Source: RYN-230 sp963770535
GTDB taxonomy: Bacteria > Actinomycetota > Actinomycetes > Streptosporangiales > Streptosporangiaceae
DNA: 64,000 bases
Assembly: GCA_963770535.1 (NCBI GenBank)
Contig: CAVYPZ010000003.1
Location: 1,550,001 to 1,614,000, forward strand
Reading direction: 5' to 3'
Numbering within the stretch: position 1 is the stretch's first letter; the number at the start of each line of letters is the position of its first letter. Made by a program: the position numbers and the translations under genes. The notes under the pieces are model-generated. The model saw nothing but the letters and a program-made list of their open reading frames with translations. It searched no databases and had not been told where the DNA came from. Below, in pieces: positions 1-7,737 of the stretch.

Positions 1-2
1 AG

Positions 3-212
3 TGGGTGAGCGTGCCGCGGTCCTACGTCATCCTGCAGCGCATCAACCTGGGTTTGTTCGCGATCCTGGGCGAGCTGACGGCCACGGCGGACTGGCGCGG
101 CATCGCCGAGGAGATCTGGCCGTTCATCCAGGGGCCGCCGACGACACCGATGGGGGAGGCCGAGGCGTCGTGGCGGGCCGGACGGTCCCCGGAGGCTGAG
201 CCGGTCGGCTGA
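3..212 (+). CDS. C-terminal end of an ABC1/AarF (UbiB-like) family kinase, partial
   Basis: The reading frame is open from the left edge to a TGA at 210-212, so only about 69 C-terminal residues are in the window. The stretch RSYVILQRINLGLFAILGEL followed by TATADWRGIAEEIWPF resembles the tail of AarF/UbiB (ABC1) atypical kinases, where conserved arginine, leucine and 'dWr.Ia.E.WP' positions end the domain. The family is membrane-associated and is linked to isoprenoid or quinone metabolism. No kinase motifs lie inside the window, so the assignment rests on this tail only. A GTG at 6 could be read as a start, but the frame continues upstream without a stop. Confidence 0.6.
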   Translation, partial: WVSVPRSYVILQRINLGLFAILGELTATADWRGIAEEIWPFIQGPPTTPMGEAEASWRAGRSPEAEPVG

Positions 213-331
213 TTGCACACCGTGTGATCAGGTCGTTCCCTTGCGTGATACTACGTCCCGATCTGGCGTGACGTGTGCTTTCTTATCGAAGCTGAGTGGT
301 CGGTGCGCCTGCGGCCGATAGCCGGGAGGTC

Positions 332-337
332 CATAAT
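332..337 (+). promoter_or_regulatory. Putative -10 box of a leaderless transcript
   Basis: CATAAT stands 7 nt before ATG 345 in otherwise GC-rich DNA. This would start transcription at or next to the start codon. No clear -35 hexamer is seen. Confidence 0.45.
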
Positions 338-344
338 TGTAGGG

Positions 345-569
345 ATGAAGCCAGCCCGCGCCGCGACCCGGCGTTACCTGCCAGGAAGTCCCTTCAACAC
401 CCCCCCGGTAGTCCGCCCGGTGAAGGAGTTCGCCGCGGGGGACCAGGTCACCCACGACCGCTACGGACTCGGCCGGGTCCTGTCCGCCGACGAGTCCGGC
501 GTCTTCGTGGATTTCGGCACCCAGCAGGAGCGGGTCGCCGCCCCGTACACCAAGCTGACCAAGCTCTGA
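345..569 (+). CDS. Small conserved actinobacterial protein with a CarD/TRCF-like beta fold
   Basis: A 74-residue protein. Residues after about 27 read FAAGDQVTHDRYGLGRVLSA and end in VDFGTQQERVAAPYTKLTKL, the pattern of a small actinobacterial family whose core looks like the RNA-polymerase-interacting (CarD/TRCF) Tudor-like domain. The function of the stand-alone protein is not known to me. The frame is open further upstream, but ATG 345 is chosen because CATAAT at 332-337 lies 7 nt before it, which suits a -10 box and a leaderless transcript; there is no Shine-Dalgarno sequence. It is convergent with the PKS-like gene, whose stop is 14 bp away. Confidence 0.7.
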   Translation: MKPARAATRRYLPGSPFNTPPVVRPVKEFAAGDQVTHDRYGLGRVLSADESGVFVDFGTQQERVAAPYTKLTKL

Positions 570-582
570 CCCGCCCGGGCGC

Positions 583-3500
583 TCAGGGGCCGGTAGCCGG
601 CTGATCCGCATTCGGCCAGACTGTCCGGGGCTGATCAGCCCCGGCCGGGTCGGCGTTCGCCGGCCCGGGGTGAGCAGGACCCGGGTGAGCGGGGCGGGCG
701 GGTTCCGTGGCGGGGGGAACGCCCGGGGCTGCTGAGCCGGTACCGCCATCTGGCGGCTGCGTGCCGGACCCGGGGAACCTGCCTGCGTCGTGGATCGCGG
801 CTGGCCAGGTCGCCAGCGCGAGAACGACCGGCCCGCGGACCCCTTCGATGGCCACGATCGTGCAGGCAACCGTGGCCGTGCCTGCCCCGACCTGAACCCA
901 GCCCGCATCACGGGACGGGCCCAGCGTCACCGGGGTCCCGGCCGCCCGGCCCGCCGCCGCGAGGCAGGCGGTGATGGCACGCATCCTGGCCGCCACCCGG
1001 TCGGGTGGTTCCCCGGTCCGCTCGCGCAGCTGCCTGGACAGCTGCCCGGGATGGTTTTCGTTGCGGCTGCTGATCCGGCCGGGGAGGCTGTCCGCAGCGT
1101 CCGCGGGGCGCGGTACCACCGGTCTTTCCCGGCTGGCCGCCTGGCCAGCCGGGACGGACGCCCAGTAGCAGGCCACGGGCATGCTGGCCCGGGCGGTCAG
1201 CTGGAAGCCGGCCAGCGGGCCGAGCCCGGTGGACGCATCCAGCCAGGGCACGCCGTCCGCGCGCGGCTGCCGGCCGCGCCCCGGCTGGCCGCAGCTCACC
1301 GTGACCCGGAGCTCCGGGTCGAGGCCGAGCTCGGCGGCCCGGCCCTCCAGCGCCGCCGCGAGCAGCGTGGGGTGCCACGGCGCAGACGCCTCGAGCGGCC
1401 CCACGTCGCGCAGCCGCAGCCCGGACAGGGCCGCTGCGGTGCAACCGGCCGCGTCAACGGCGGTCACCCGCCATCCGCCGGACGGCCCGTCCTCCCGCTC
1501 CGCGCGGACCTGCACCGCCCCGCGGATTTCCGCGCCGGAGACCGTGAGCGCCTCGAACCCGGCAGGGAGCATCCGGCGGTGCGGGACGCAGGCCTGCAGC
1601 ATGTGCATGATCGCGTCGTTCAGCCCCGGGCTGCCCAGCACGAGCGGGACGTCCGGGCCGGGATCACGGCTGGGCCCCGGAACCGCAAACCAGGGGCGGT
1701 CGTCGGCGCCGCGGACCAGGGCCGAGCACGACCGCGATGTCACCTCCGGCAGGAACGCGACCCGGCGGAACGGCCCGGCCTGGAAGAACACCGGGCCGTA
1801 CAGGTCGGTCCCGTCCACGATCCCGCCCGCGGAGGCCACCGTCAGCCCGAGTCCCTGGCGGGTGCGCGGCTCAGCGGGCTGGCCCGGGCCCTGCGGGGCG
1901 TCCCCGAGCGGGAACAGCGCCCGGAAATGATCGACCTGGAAACCGCTGCCGGAGCAGCGCACCACGGTCTCGACGGCATCCGCCCGGCGGAGCGCGCAGA
2001 TCCGCAGCGTGGTTTCCTGATCGCCGGGGAGCAGCACCACAGGGGCGTCCATACGGGTCCTGCCCAGCTGGCGCAGCGGCCGCCCGGCCAGCACCGAGGC
2101 TGCCTCGGCCATCGCCTCGAGCGCGATAGCCAGTGGCAGCACCATGAGCCCGTCGATGTGGTGATCGGCCAGGTAGGGGTCTGTCCGGGGGGAGATTCTC
2201 GTGTCGGCGACCAGTTCCACGCCGGGGTAGTACACCCGGGCCGATTCCAGGAGCCGGCCGCGGATCTCCGCGGGCCGGTCCGGCCCTTCCGCCTGTGTTC
2301 CGGGTGCCTGTGTTCCGGGTGCGAGTGTTCCAGGAGCGGGCGTCCCGGGGGCCAGGCGGCCGTGTATCGCCACCCGGCGCGGCGTGCCGCCGTCGGCCAG
2401 CAGGTCCAGCAGCAGGCGGCTCAGCTCGGACGCGGTGGCGTCGTCTGCGCCCGGCGGCCGGGGGCGGGCCGGGTCAGCGAGCCGGGCCTGGCCGCTCACG
2501 CCGTGGCCGGGCCAGTCCGCGTGCAAGATCCGGCAGCCGGGCAGGGTGGGCCGCAGCCGCCGGGCCTGCTCGGCCAGCGCGGAGGCGGCCAGGGCGCAGG
2601 CGCAGTTCCCGGCCCCGCCATAGCGGGCCGGGACCGAGCCGAGGGTGACCAGCGCCCGGAGCCCGGCCGCACTGACCGCACCCAGGACGTTGCTCAGCCC
2701 GTCCGCCTGCCCGGCGATCTGCGCGCCCAGATCGTCGCCGGACAGGCTGGCGCACTCCCGCTGCGGGCCGGTGCTGGCCACGTGCACGATCGCGGTGACC
2801 GGGCCGATCCGCTGCTCCGCACGGCCGATGGCCGTCCCGGCCTCGTCAGGATCGGACAGGTCAGCCGGCACGAAGCTCACGTTGGCGCCCGCGGCGCGCA
2901 GGCCGGCCAGCCCCAGGTCGAGGGCGGCTGTCTCACTGGCCCCGGCTGTCCCGGCTGTCCCGGCCAGGACTATCCGGGCGCCGCAGCCGGTCAGCAGCCG
3001 GGCGGCGGCCAGCAGGTCGCGGGTGGCGCCGCCACCGATCAGGACGACGTCGGCCGGGCCGAGGCGGTCCCCGCCCGCGGCCAGGGAACCCGTGTCGCCG
3101 GTCTGCTCGTCCCCGGCTTCCTGGTCCCCAGCTTCCTGGTCTCCGGTGGCGGCGAGCCGGGGCGCCGGGCCGCCGGCCACCATGAGCGGTTCGCGCGGCT
3201 CGCCCCTGCTGTCCAGCACCAGTTCCCGGAACTGGCCCGCCTCAGCCGCCGCGTACCGCTGCGCGGCGAGCAGCCCGGCCATGCTGTTCGCGGTGCGGAT
3301 CAGCGTGATGCCCAGCGAGGGGTGCTCGGCGTGCAGGCTGGCGCAGAACCCGGCCAGCCCGGCGGCCGGGGTGATCATAACCAGCGTCCCGGCTGCTATC
3401 GCTTCCTGGGCCGCGGTCACCAGGGTGGCCGCGGCGTCGGGATCGGCCAGATCGCCGATCACGGCCAGCACCCCGGTGGCCGCGGGATCATCCTCGAACA

Positions 3501-6500
3501 CCTCCGCAGCCATCCGGCCGAAGGGCTGCCGGGTCGTCGCGTACAGCTGCCAGGGCTCCTCGTCCACCGGCTGGACCGGGAACCGGGGGGCGCGCAGCTC
3601 CTCTGCGAAGCAGCGGACCCAGTGACCGACGCCCGGGATCGCGTCCGCATCCTCCGGGCGGTGCTGCGGATCCGGCCCGATTCCGGGTCCGGCCGGGCCG
3701 TCGGTGCCGGTGGCGGCGACGTCCGTCACGGATCCCGCCGTGCGGGCAGCATCCGTGGCCGCCGGGCCCGGCGGACGGGCCGGGACCGCGCCGGACGGGT
3801 CCCCCCCGCCCGGCGGCTGCCCCAGCCCGGCCAGCTCGGCGGTGGCCAGCGCGTAGGGGTTGGTGATGAGGACACGGTCCCGGCTGGTGTCGATGGGCCG
3901 CGACGGCCGGCCCGCCAGCAGGGGGCCGAGGGAGGCGATGGCCCCCGCGGCGAACAGGGCCGCGGCCGCGTCCTGCGCGGGCGGGCTGCCGGGCCCGGAC
4001 GCCAGGCTCACCGCGGGTACCGTGCTGCACCCGGCGGCGAGGGCCGCCATCGCCTGCCCGGGGCCGGTGTCCAGGAGAAGATCAGCTTCCAGTTCCGCTT
4101 CGCCGAGCGCCTCGGCGAAGCGGACCGGGGAGGCCAGCTGATCGCACAGCAGCCCCGCGAGGCCGGCCGCGGATGTCAGTGGCTGGCCGGTGACCGTGGA
4201 GATGAGCGGCCTGCCAGGCGCCGCGAACGGCACTCCGGCGAGCACGCCGCGCAGCGCCGTGACCCGGTCCGCCATGGCCGGGGTGTGCAGCGCGCAGGGC
4301 ACATCCAGGACATATGCCTGGATCCCCTCCTCCGCGGCCCGCCGCGCCACGTCGTGCACCGTCTCCGCCGGGCCGCCCAGGACATGGCAGCGCGGCCCGT
4401 GATACGCCGCGATGACGAGCTGGCCGTCCGGTTCCAGGGCGAGGGCCGAGTCCGCGTCGGCGGCCAGGCAGATCAGCGAGGTGCGGCGGCCGCCCGGCGT
4501 GGCGAGTACCGCGGCGCGCTGTGCCACCAGCCCGGCCGCCTCGGCCCCGGACAGGCTGCCCGCCCAGACCAGGCCGGTTATCTCGCCCACGCCGTGCCCC
4601 AGGGCAGCCGTGGCCCGCACCCCCAGGGTGTCCAGCCAGCGCAGCGCGGCCAGCGACGCCTCCAGGATCGACGGCTCGGGCCCCGGGCCCGGCCAGTCCT
4701 GTCCCGCGGCCGTGGTGGACGCCTCCCCGGGGAACAGCAGAACCACCCGCCCGGCGGCGCCGTCCGCGGCGAACAGACCGGGACGCGCGGCCAGCTGGCC
4801 TGCGCCCAGGCCGGGCAGCAGCCCCGCAGCCTCCCGGCTGAGCCGGGCCAGCTCGTCCTGGCTGGCCGTCACCAGCGCGACCCGGACCGGGCCGCTGGCG
4901 GCCTGACGGCCCAGCTGGCAGGCGAGGTCGCCGAGTTCGCTGTCGGACATCCCGGCGGCCAGCCGGGCCACCCCGGCCAGCTGCGCCGCCACCGTCTCAC
5001 GGTCCGGGCCGCTGAACGCGAAGATCTCCGGGCGCGGCACGCCGGGCACCGACCACGAGCCGAGGGGGCGCCCGCCTGAACTGGGCCGGGACTGGCTGCC
5101 ATCCGGGCCGGTGCCGGTGTGCTGCGGGAAGGCAGCCTGGTTCGGCTCGCGCCGCAGCACCACATGCACGTGGCTGCCCGCCGGGTCCAGGGAGCTGACC
5201 GCGGCCAGCCTCGTGCCGGGCGGCCACGCTTCGGCCGACCTGGGCACGCGCAGCAGCGCGCCTTCGCCCGCGAGGACGGGGTGCGGCCGGGCGCACCCGG
5301 TGATGGGCGGCAGAACCCCCGCGTTGACGGCCAGGGCCGCTTTGATCAGCCCGGCCGCGCCCGCGGCGGCTTTGGTGTGCCCGATGTTGGCCTTGACCGA
5401 TCCGAGGACCGCCGGCGCTGCCGCGCCGGACCGGATCACGGTCAGCGCCGTGAGCTCGGCGAGGTCGTCGTCTGCGGTGCCGCGCCCGTCTCCCTCGATG
5501 AGCTGGATGTCGGCGGGGTCCACGCCCGCCCGGTTGTAGGCGCGCTCGAAGGCGAGCAGCTGGCTGTCGGGGTCGGCACTGGCCGTGTCGCGCTGACTGG
5601 GGGACGAGACGCCCCAGCCGACAATCTCCGCGTAGACGGGCATGTCAGCCGCCCTGGCGTCGGCGGACCGCATCAGGGCCAGCATCCCGCAGCCCTCACC
5701 GGGCAGGAACCCGGTCGGGCTGGCGTCGTAGATCCGCATCGTCCCGCTGGCCAGGACGCCCGCCCCGGCCAGGGCGCCGAGCTCGAACGGGTCGAGGCTG
5801 ATGTCCACCCCGCCGGCCAGGACGAAGTCCAGTTCCCCCGCAGCGAGCAGGGTGGCCGCGCTGGCCACCGCGAGCAGGGACGAGGAATGGGCGGTGTCGA
5901 CCGCATGGCCGCCGCCGCGGAAGCCGAAATAATGGCAGATCCGGCCGGCGATGGCACCGGGCTGGCTGCCGCCCAGCGTCTCGCTGCTGACCTGGGGTAC
6001 CGCGGCGAAGGCCGCGCTGGCCTGGTCCAGGGCCAGGGCCCGCTCGGCGGGCGGGACATCCCCGGCAGCCAGCGCGGTCGTGAGCACGGCCCGGGCGAAC
6101 GGCCACCTGCTGCTCAGCGCCGCCGCGCGGGACACCTCACCGGTCAGCGTGTTCCCGATGATCACGCCGGCCCGGTCCCGGGCGAGTCCCTGCCCGCCGG
6201 GGAAGCCGGCGTCCGCGAGCGCCCGGCCCGCGTTTTCCAGGGCCAGCCAGTGGGCCGGGTCCGAGGCCAGGAAGGTGCGCTCGTCGATGCCGAAGCCAGC
6301 CCGGTCGAACTCCCAACCCTCGAGGAGCGCCGCCCGGGGGGCAGATCCGGCGGCTGAGCCTGGCTGGACGGCCTCGCGGCCCGCGTCCGGGAAAGCGCCC
6401 AGCCGCCCGGGTGGCAGCCTGCCGGAACGCGCGCCGTCCAGCCAGGGCACTCTCGAAGAGGGCCAGCGGATCGTCAGCGTCCGGGAACCTGCAGGCTAGG

Positions 6501-6553
6501 CCGACGATGGCAATCGGTGTTGCGCTGCCACCCGGTGCGGTGCTCTCAGGCAT
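583..6553 (-). CDS. Polyketide-synthase-like protein (enediyne-type KS-AT-KR-DH) with lost catalytic residues; frame broken once
   Basis: Restoring one base gives about 1989 residues. Order: KS (IAIVGLACRFPDADDP to GSVKANIGHTKAAAGAAGL), AT, a KR with an extended N-terminal half, a hot-dog DH, and a C-terminal stretch resembling a decayed phosphopantetheinyl transferase. It resembles iterative type I PKSs of the enediyne/PUFA kind, but no acyl carrier domain with a D-S-L motif is seen; a Pro/Gly linker takes its place. The KS nucleophile motif reads DTAHSSS (His for Cys, codon 5887-5889), the first KS histidine is Asp (EGDGRGT, 5488-5490), the AT motif is GHGVGE (Gly for Ser, 4591-4593), and the KR tyrosine position is Cys (2596-2598). 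The DH still has HxxxGxxxxP (near 2160) and a DAIMH motif. The KS N-terminus lies in another frame: an extra base at 6418-6419 separates RRAFRQ from LPPGRLG. No biosynthetic neighbours are present. It is either a pseudoenzyme or a dying gene. Confidence 0.75.
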
Positions 6554-6590
6554 GGGCGCAATCGGGTCCGCGATCGTATGCAACAGCCAT
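6546..6590 (-). other. Short 14-codon frame with a strong RBS overlapping the PKS-like start
   Basis: ATG 6590 has the best Shine-Dalgarno in the region (AGGAAAGAG, 3 nt spacing). It opens a 14-residue frame (MAVAYDRGPDCAHA) ending in a TGA that overlaps ATG 6553 of the PKS-like gene. It may be a coupling peptide. Alternatively it is the true start of the PKS-like gene, put out of frame by one extra base, as seen elsewhere in this window. A TTG at 6583 is in frame with the PKS but badly spaced. Confidence 0.35.
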
Positions 6591-7094
6591 TATCTCTTTC
6601 CTGGTCACGGGAACTCTTAATCATTCCCGCAACGTTCATTATTTCCCCGGAAAAACCGATCTTGCCGCAATTACCCGTCCCGCGGGCCCCCCGTGCGGGC
6701 GCCGGCCGCCGCTGGCTGTCACGGAAATATCCAGGCTGCCGGCCTGGCGGGAGGCCAGGTGCCCCCCGGCGGCCACGGGCGGGCGCGTCATGCCGGCGAA
6801 AGCGCCATCCGTCGAGGCGCACGCCGCCGTGACCGGGACGACCTTATTAACATTCGCTTCCACCGGTCAACACGAATGCGGGACATGCGATTTTGTGCGG
6901 CGGAGCGCATTTCACAATGGTATTTGGCGCTCCGGGCGCTAAAGGCCGGGTTGCCGGGTTCAGCGCCCGCGCGGCCCGTCCCGCCCCGGGCGGGGCATAC
7001 TCGGGGGAGGGGGCGGGAACGGCCCGCGGCCTGGTCGCCCGCGTGCTGACGCCAGCGACATCCGCGTGCTGACGCCAGCGGCAAAGGTGGAGCG
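6591..7094. other. Divergent intergenic region, locally less GC-rich, with a 17-bp direct repeat
   Basis: About 500 bp between the divergent PKS-like and DUF302 genes, with no convincing coding frame. Stretches near 6600-6680 and 6840-6930 are clearly lower in GC than the genes, as expected of promoter DNA. A 17-bp direct repeat (GCGTGCTGACGCCAGCG) lies at 7041-7057 and 7064-7080, just before the DUF302 ribosome binding site. No specific regulator can be named. Confidence 0.5.
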
Positions 7095-7493
7095 ATGACT
7101 GACGGACTGGTGACCCTGCCGAGCAACTACCCGGTGACCGACACGATCGACCGGCTTAAGGACGCGGTCACGGGGGCCGGGCTGCAGGTCTTCGCCCGGG
7201 TGGACCACGCGGCGGGCGCTCGCGGGGCTGGCCTGGAGTTGCGGCCCACCGAGCTGCTGCTGTTCGGCAACGCGCGGGGTGGCACCCCGCTCATGCAGGA
7301 CAAGCAGACCGCCGGGATCGACCTGCCGCTGAAGGCTCTCGCCTGGGCGGATGAGAGCGGGCAGACCTGGCTCAGCTACAACGACCCAGCCTGGATCGCC
7401 GAGCGTCACGGGCTGGGCGGCCCGAGCGCCGCCGCGGTGCAGACGCTGCGGGGGGCCATCGCGAAACTGGCCCACGCCGCCGCCGGCACCTGA
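7095..7493 (+). CDS. DUF302 family protein
   Basis: A 132-residue cytoplasmic protein without signal peptide or membrane segment. TIDRLKDAVTGAGLQVFARV, then HAAGARGAGLELRPTELLLF and NARGGTPLMQ, followed by DLPLKALAWAD, are the marks of the DUF302 fold. This is a small alpha/beta domain of unknown role, found alone or joined to redox or transport proteins. The start ATG has GGTGGAG 4 nt upstream. It stands between the PKS-like gene (divergent) and the leuS attenuator, about 106 bp upstream of the latter's -10 box. The GC-rich spacer after it holds two tandem copies of an 18-bp unit (about 7518-7553). Confidence 0.85.
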   Translation: MTDGLVTLPSNYPVTDTIDRLKDAVTGAGLQVFARVDHAAGARGAGLELRPTELLLFGNARGGTPLMQDKQTAGIDLPLKALAWADESGQTWLSYNDPAWIAERHGLGGPSAAAVQTLRGAIAKLAHAAAGT

Positions 7494-7599
7494 CGCCTGC
7501 GCCGCCTGAGGCCCGCGCCGCCACCTGAGGATGCGCCGCCACCTGAGGATGCGCCGCCGCCTGACGCCCGCGCCGGCGGCAGGGCCGGCCATCGTGCGC

Positions 7600-7605
7600 T
7601 ACCCT
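7600..7605 (+). promoter_or_regulatory. Putative -10 box for the leucine leader transcript
   Basis: TACCCT ends exactly 6 nt before the leader-peptide ATG at 7612. With actinobacterial spacing, transcription would begin at the ATG, so the leader peptide would be translated from a leaderless 5' end. No ribosome binding site precedes the ATG. Confidence 0.45.
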
Positions 7606-7611
7606 TGGCGT

Positions 7612-7641
7612 ATGCGTTCCGACCGGCTGCTCCTTACCTAG
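7612..7641 (+). CDS. Leucine leader peptide of the leuS attenuator
   Basis: Nine codons, MRSDRLLLT, with three consecutive leucine codons (CTG CTC CTT) just before the end. The stop codon TAG runs straight into the first base of the downstream stem. Stalling at these codons when charged leucyl-tRNA is scarce is the expected sensor for a leucyl-tRNA synthetase gene. Too short for gene finders; supported by position, codon content and the two hairpins that follow. Confidence 0.75.
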   Translation: MRSDRLLLT

Positions 7642-7698
7642 CCGCGCTGACTGACCCCGTCGTTGGCGCGGCTGCCCCTCGTGACCGGGGGGCTTTTC
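7641..7698 (+). promoter_or_regulatory. Transcription attenuator upstream of leuS
   Basis: Two hairpins follow the leader peptide. The first pairs GCCGCGC (7641-7647) with GCGCGGC (7666-7672). The second pairs 7674-7680 with 7687-7693 around a GTGACC loop and is followed by TTTTCT, an intrinsic terminator rare in such GC-rich DNA. CCCCG in the first loop (about 7654-7658) could alternatively pair with CGGGG (7686-7690) and break the terminator. This fits amino-acid attenuation of leuS; the exact antiterminator is inferred. Confidence 0.75.
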
Positions 7699-7737
7699 TG
7701 TTGCCGGAACCGGACCGACCAAGTGCTGAGGAAAACC

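Noticed and set aside
790..5079. Very long open frame on the + strand opposite the PKS-like gene
   Set aside because: It is a mirror of the high-GC codon pattern of the PKS-like gene, has Arg/Gly/Pro-rich composition and no domain, and the opposite strand has clear PKS motifs.
6410..6425. Programmed +1 frameshifting in the PKS-like gene
   Set aside because: There is no slippery sequence or stimulatory structure evident, and identical one-base insertions occur in unrelated genes, so sequence error is more likely.
7600..7737. T-box riboswitch before leuS
   Set aside because: No T-box consensus or specifier loop is visible; the three Leu codons with two hairpins explain the region better.
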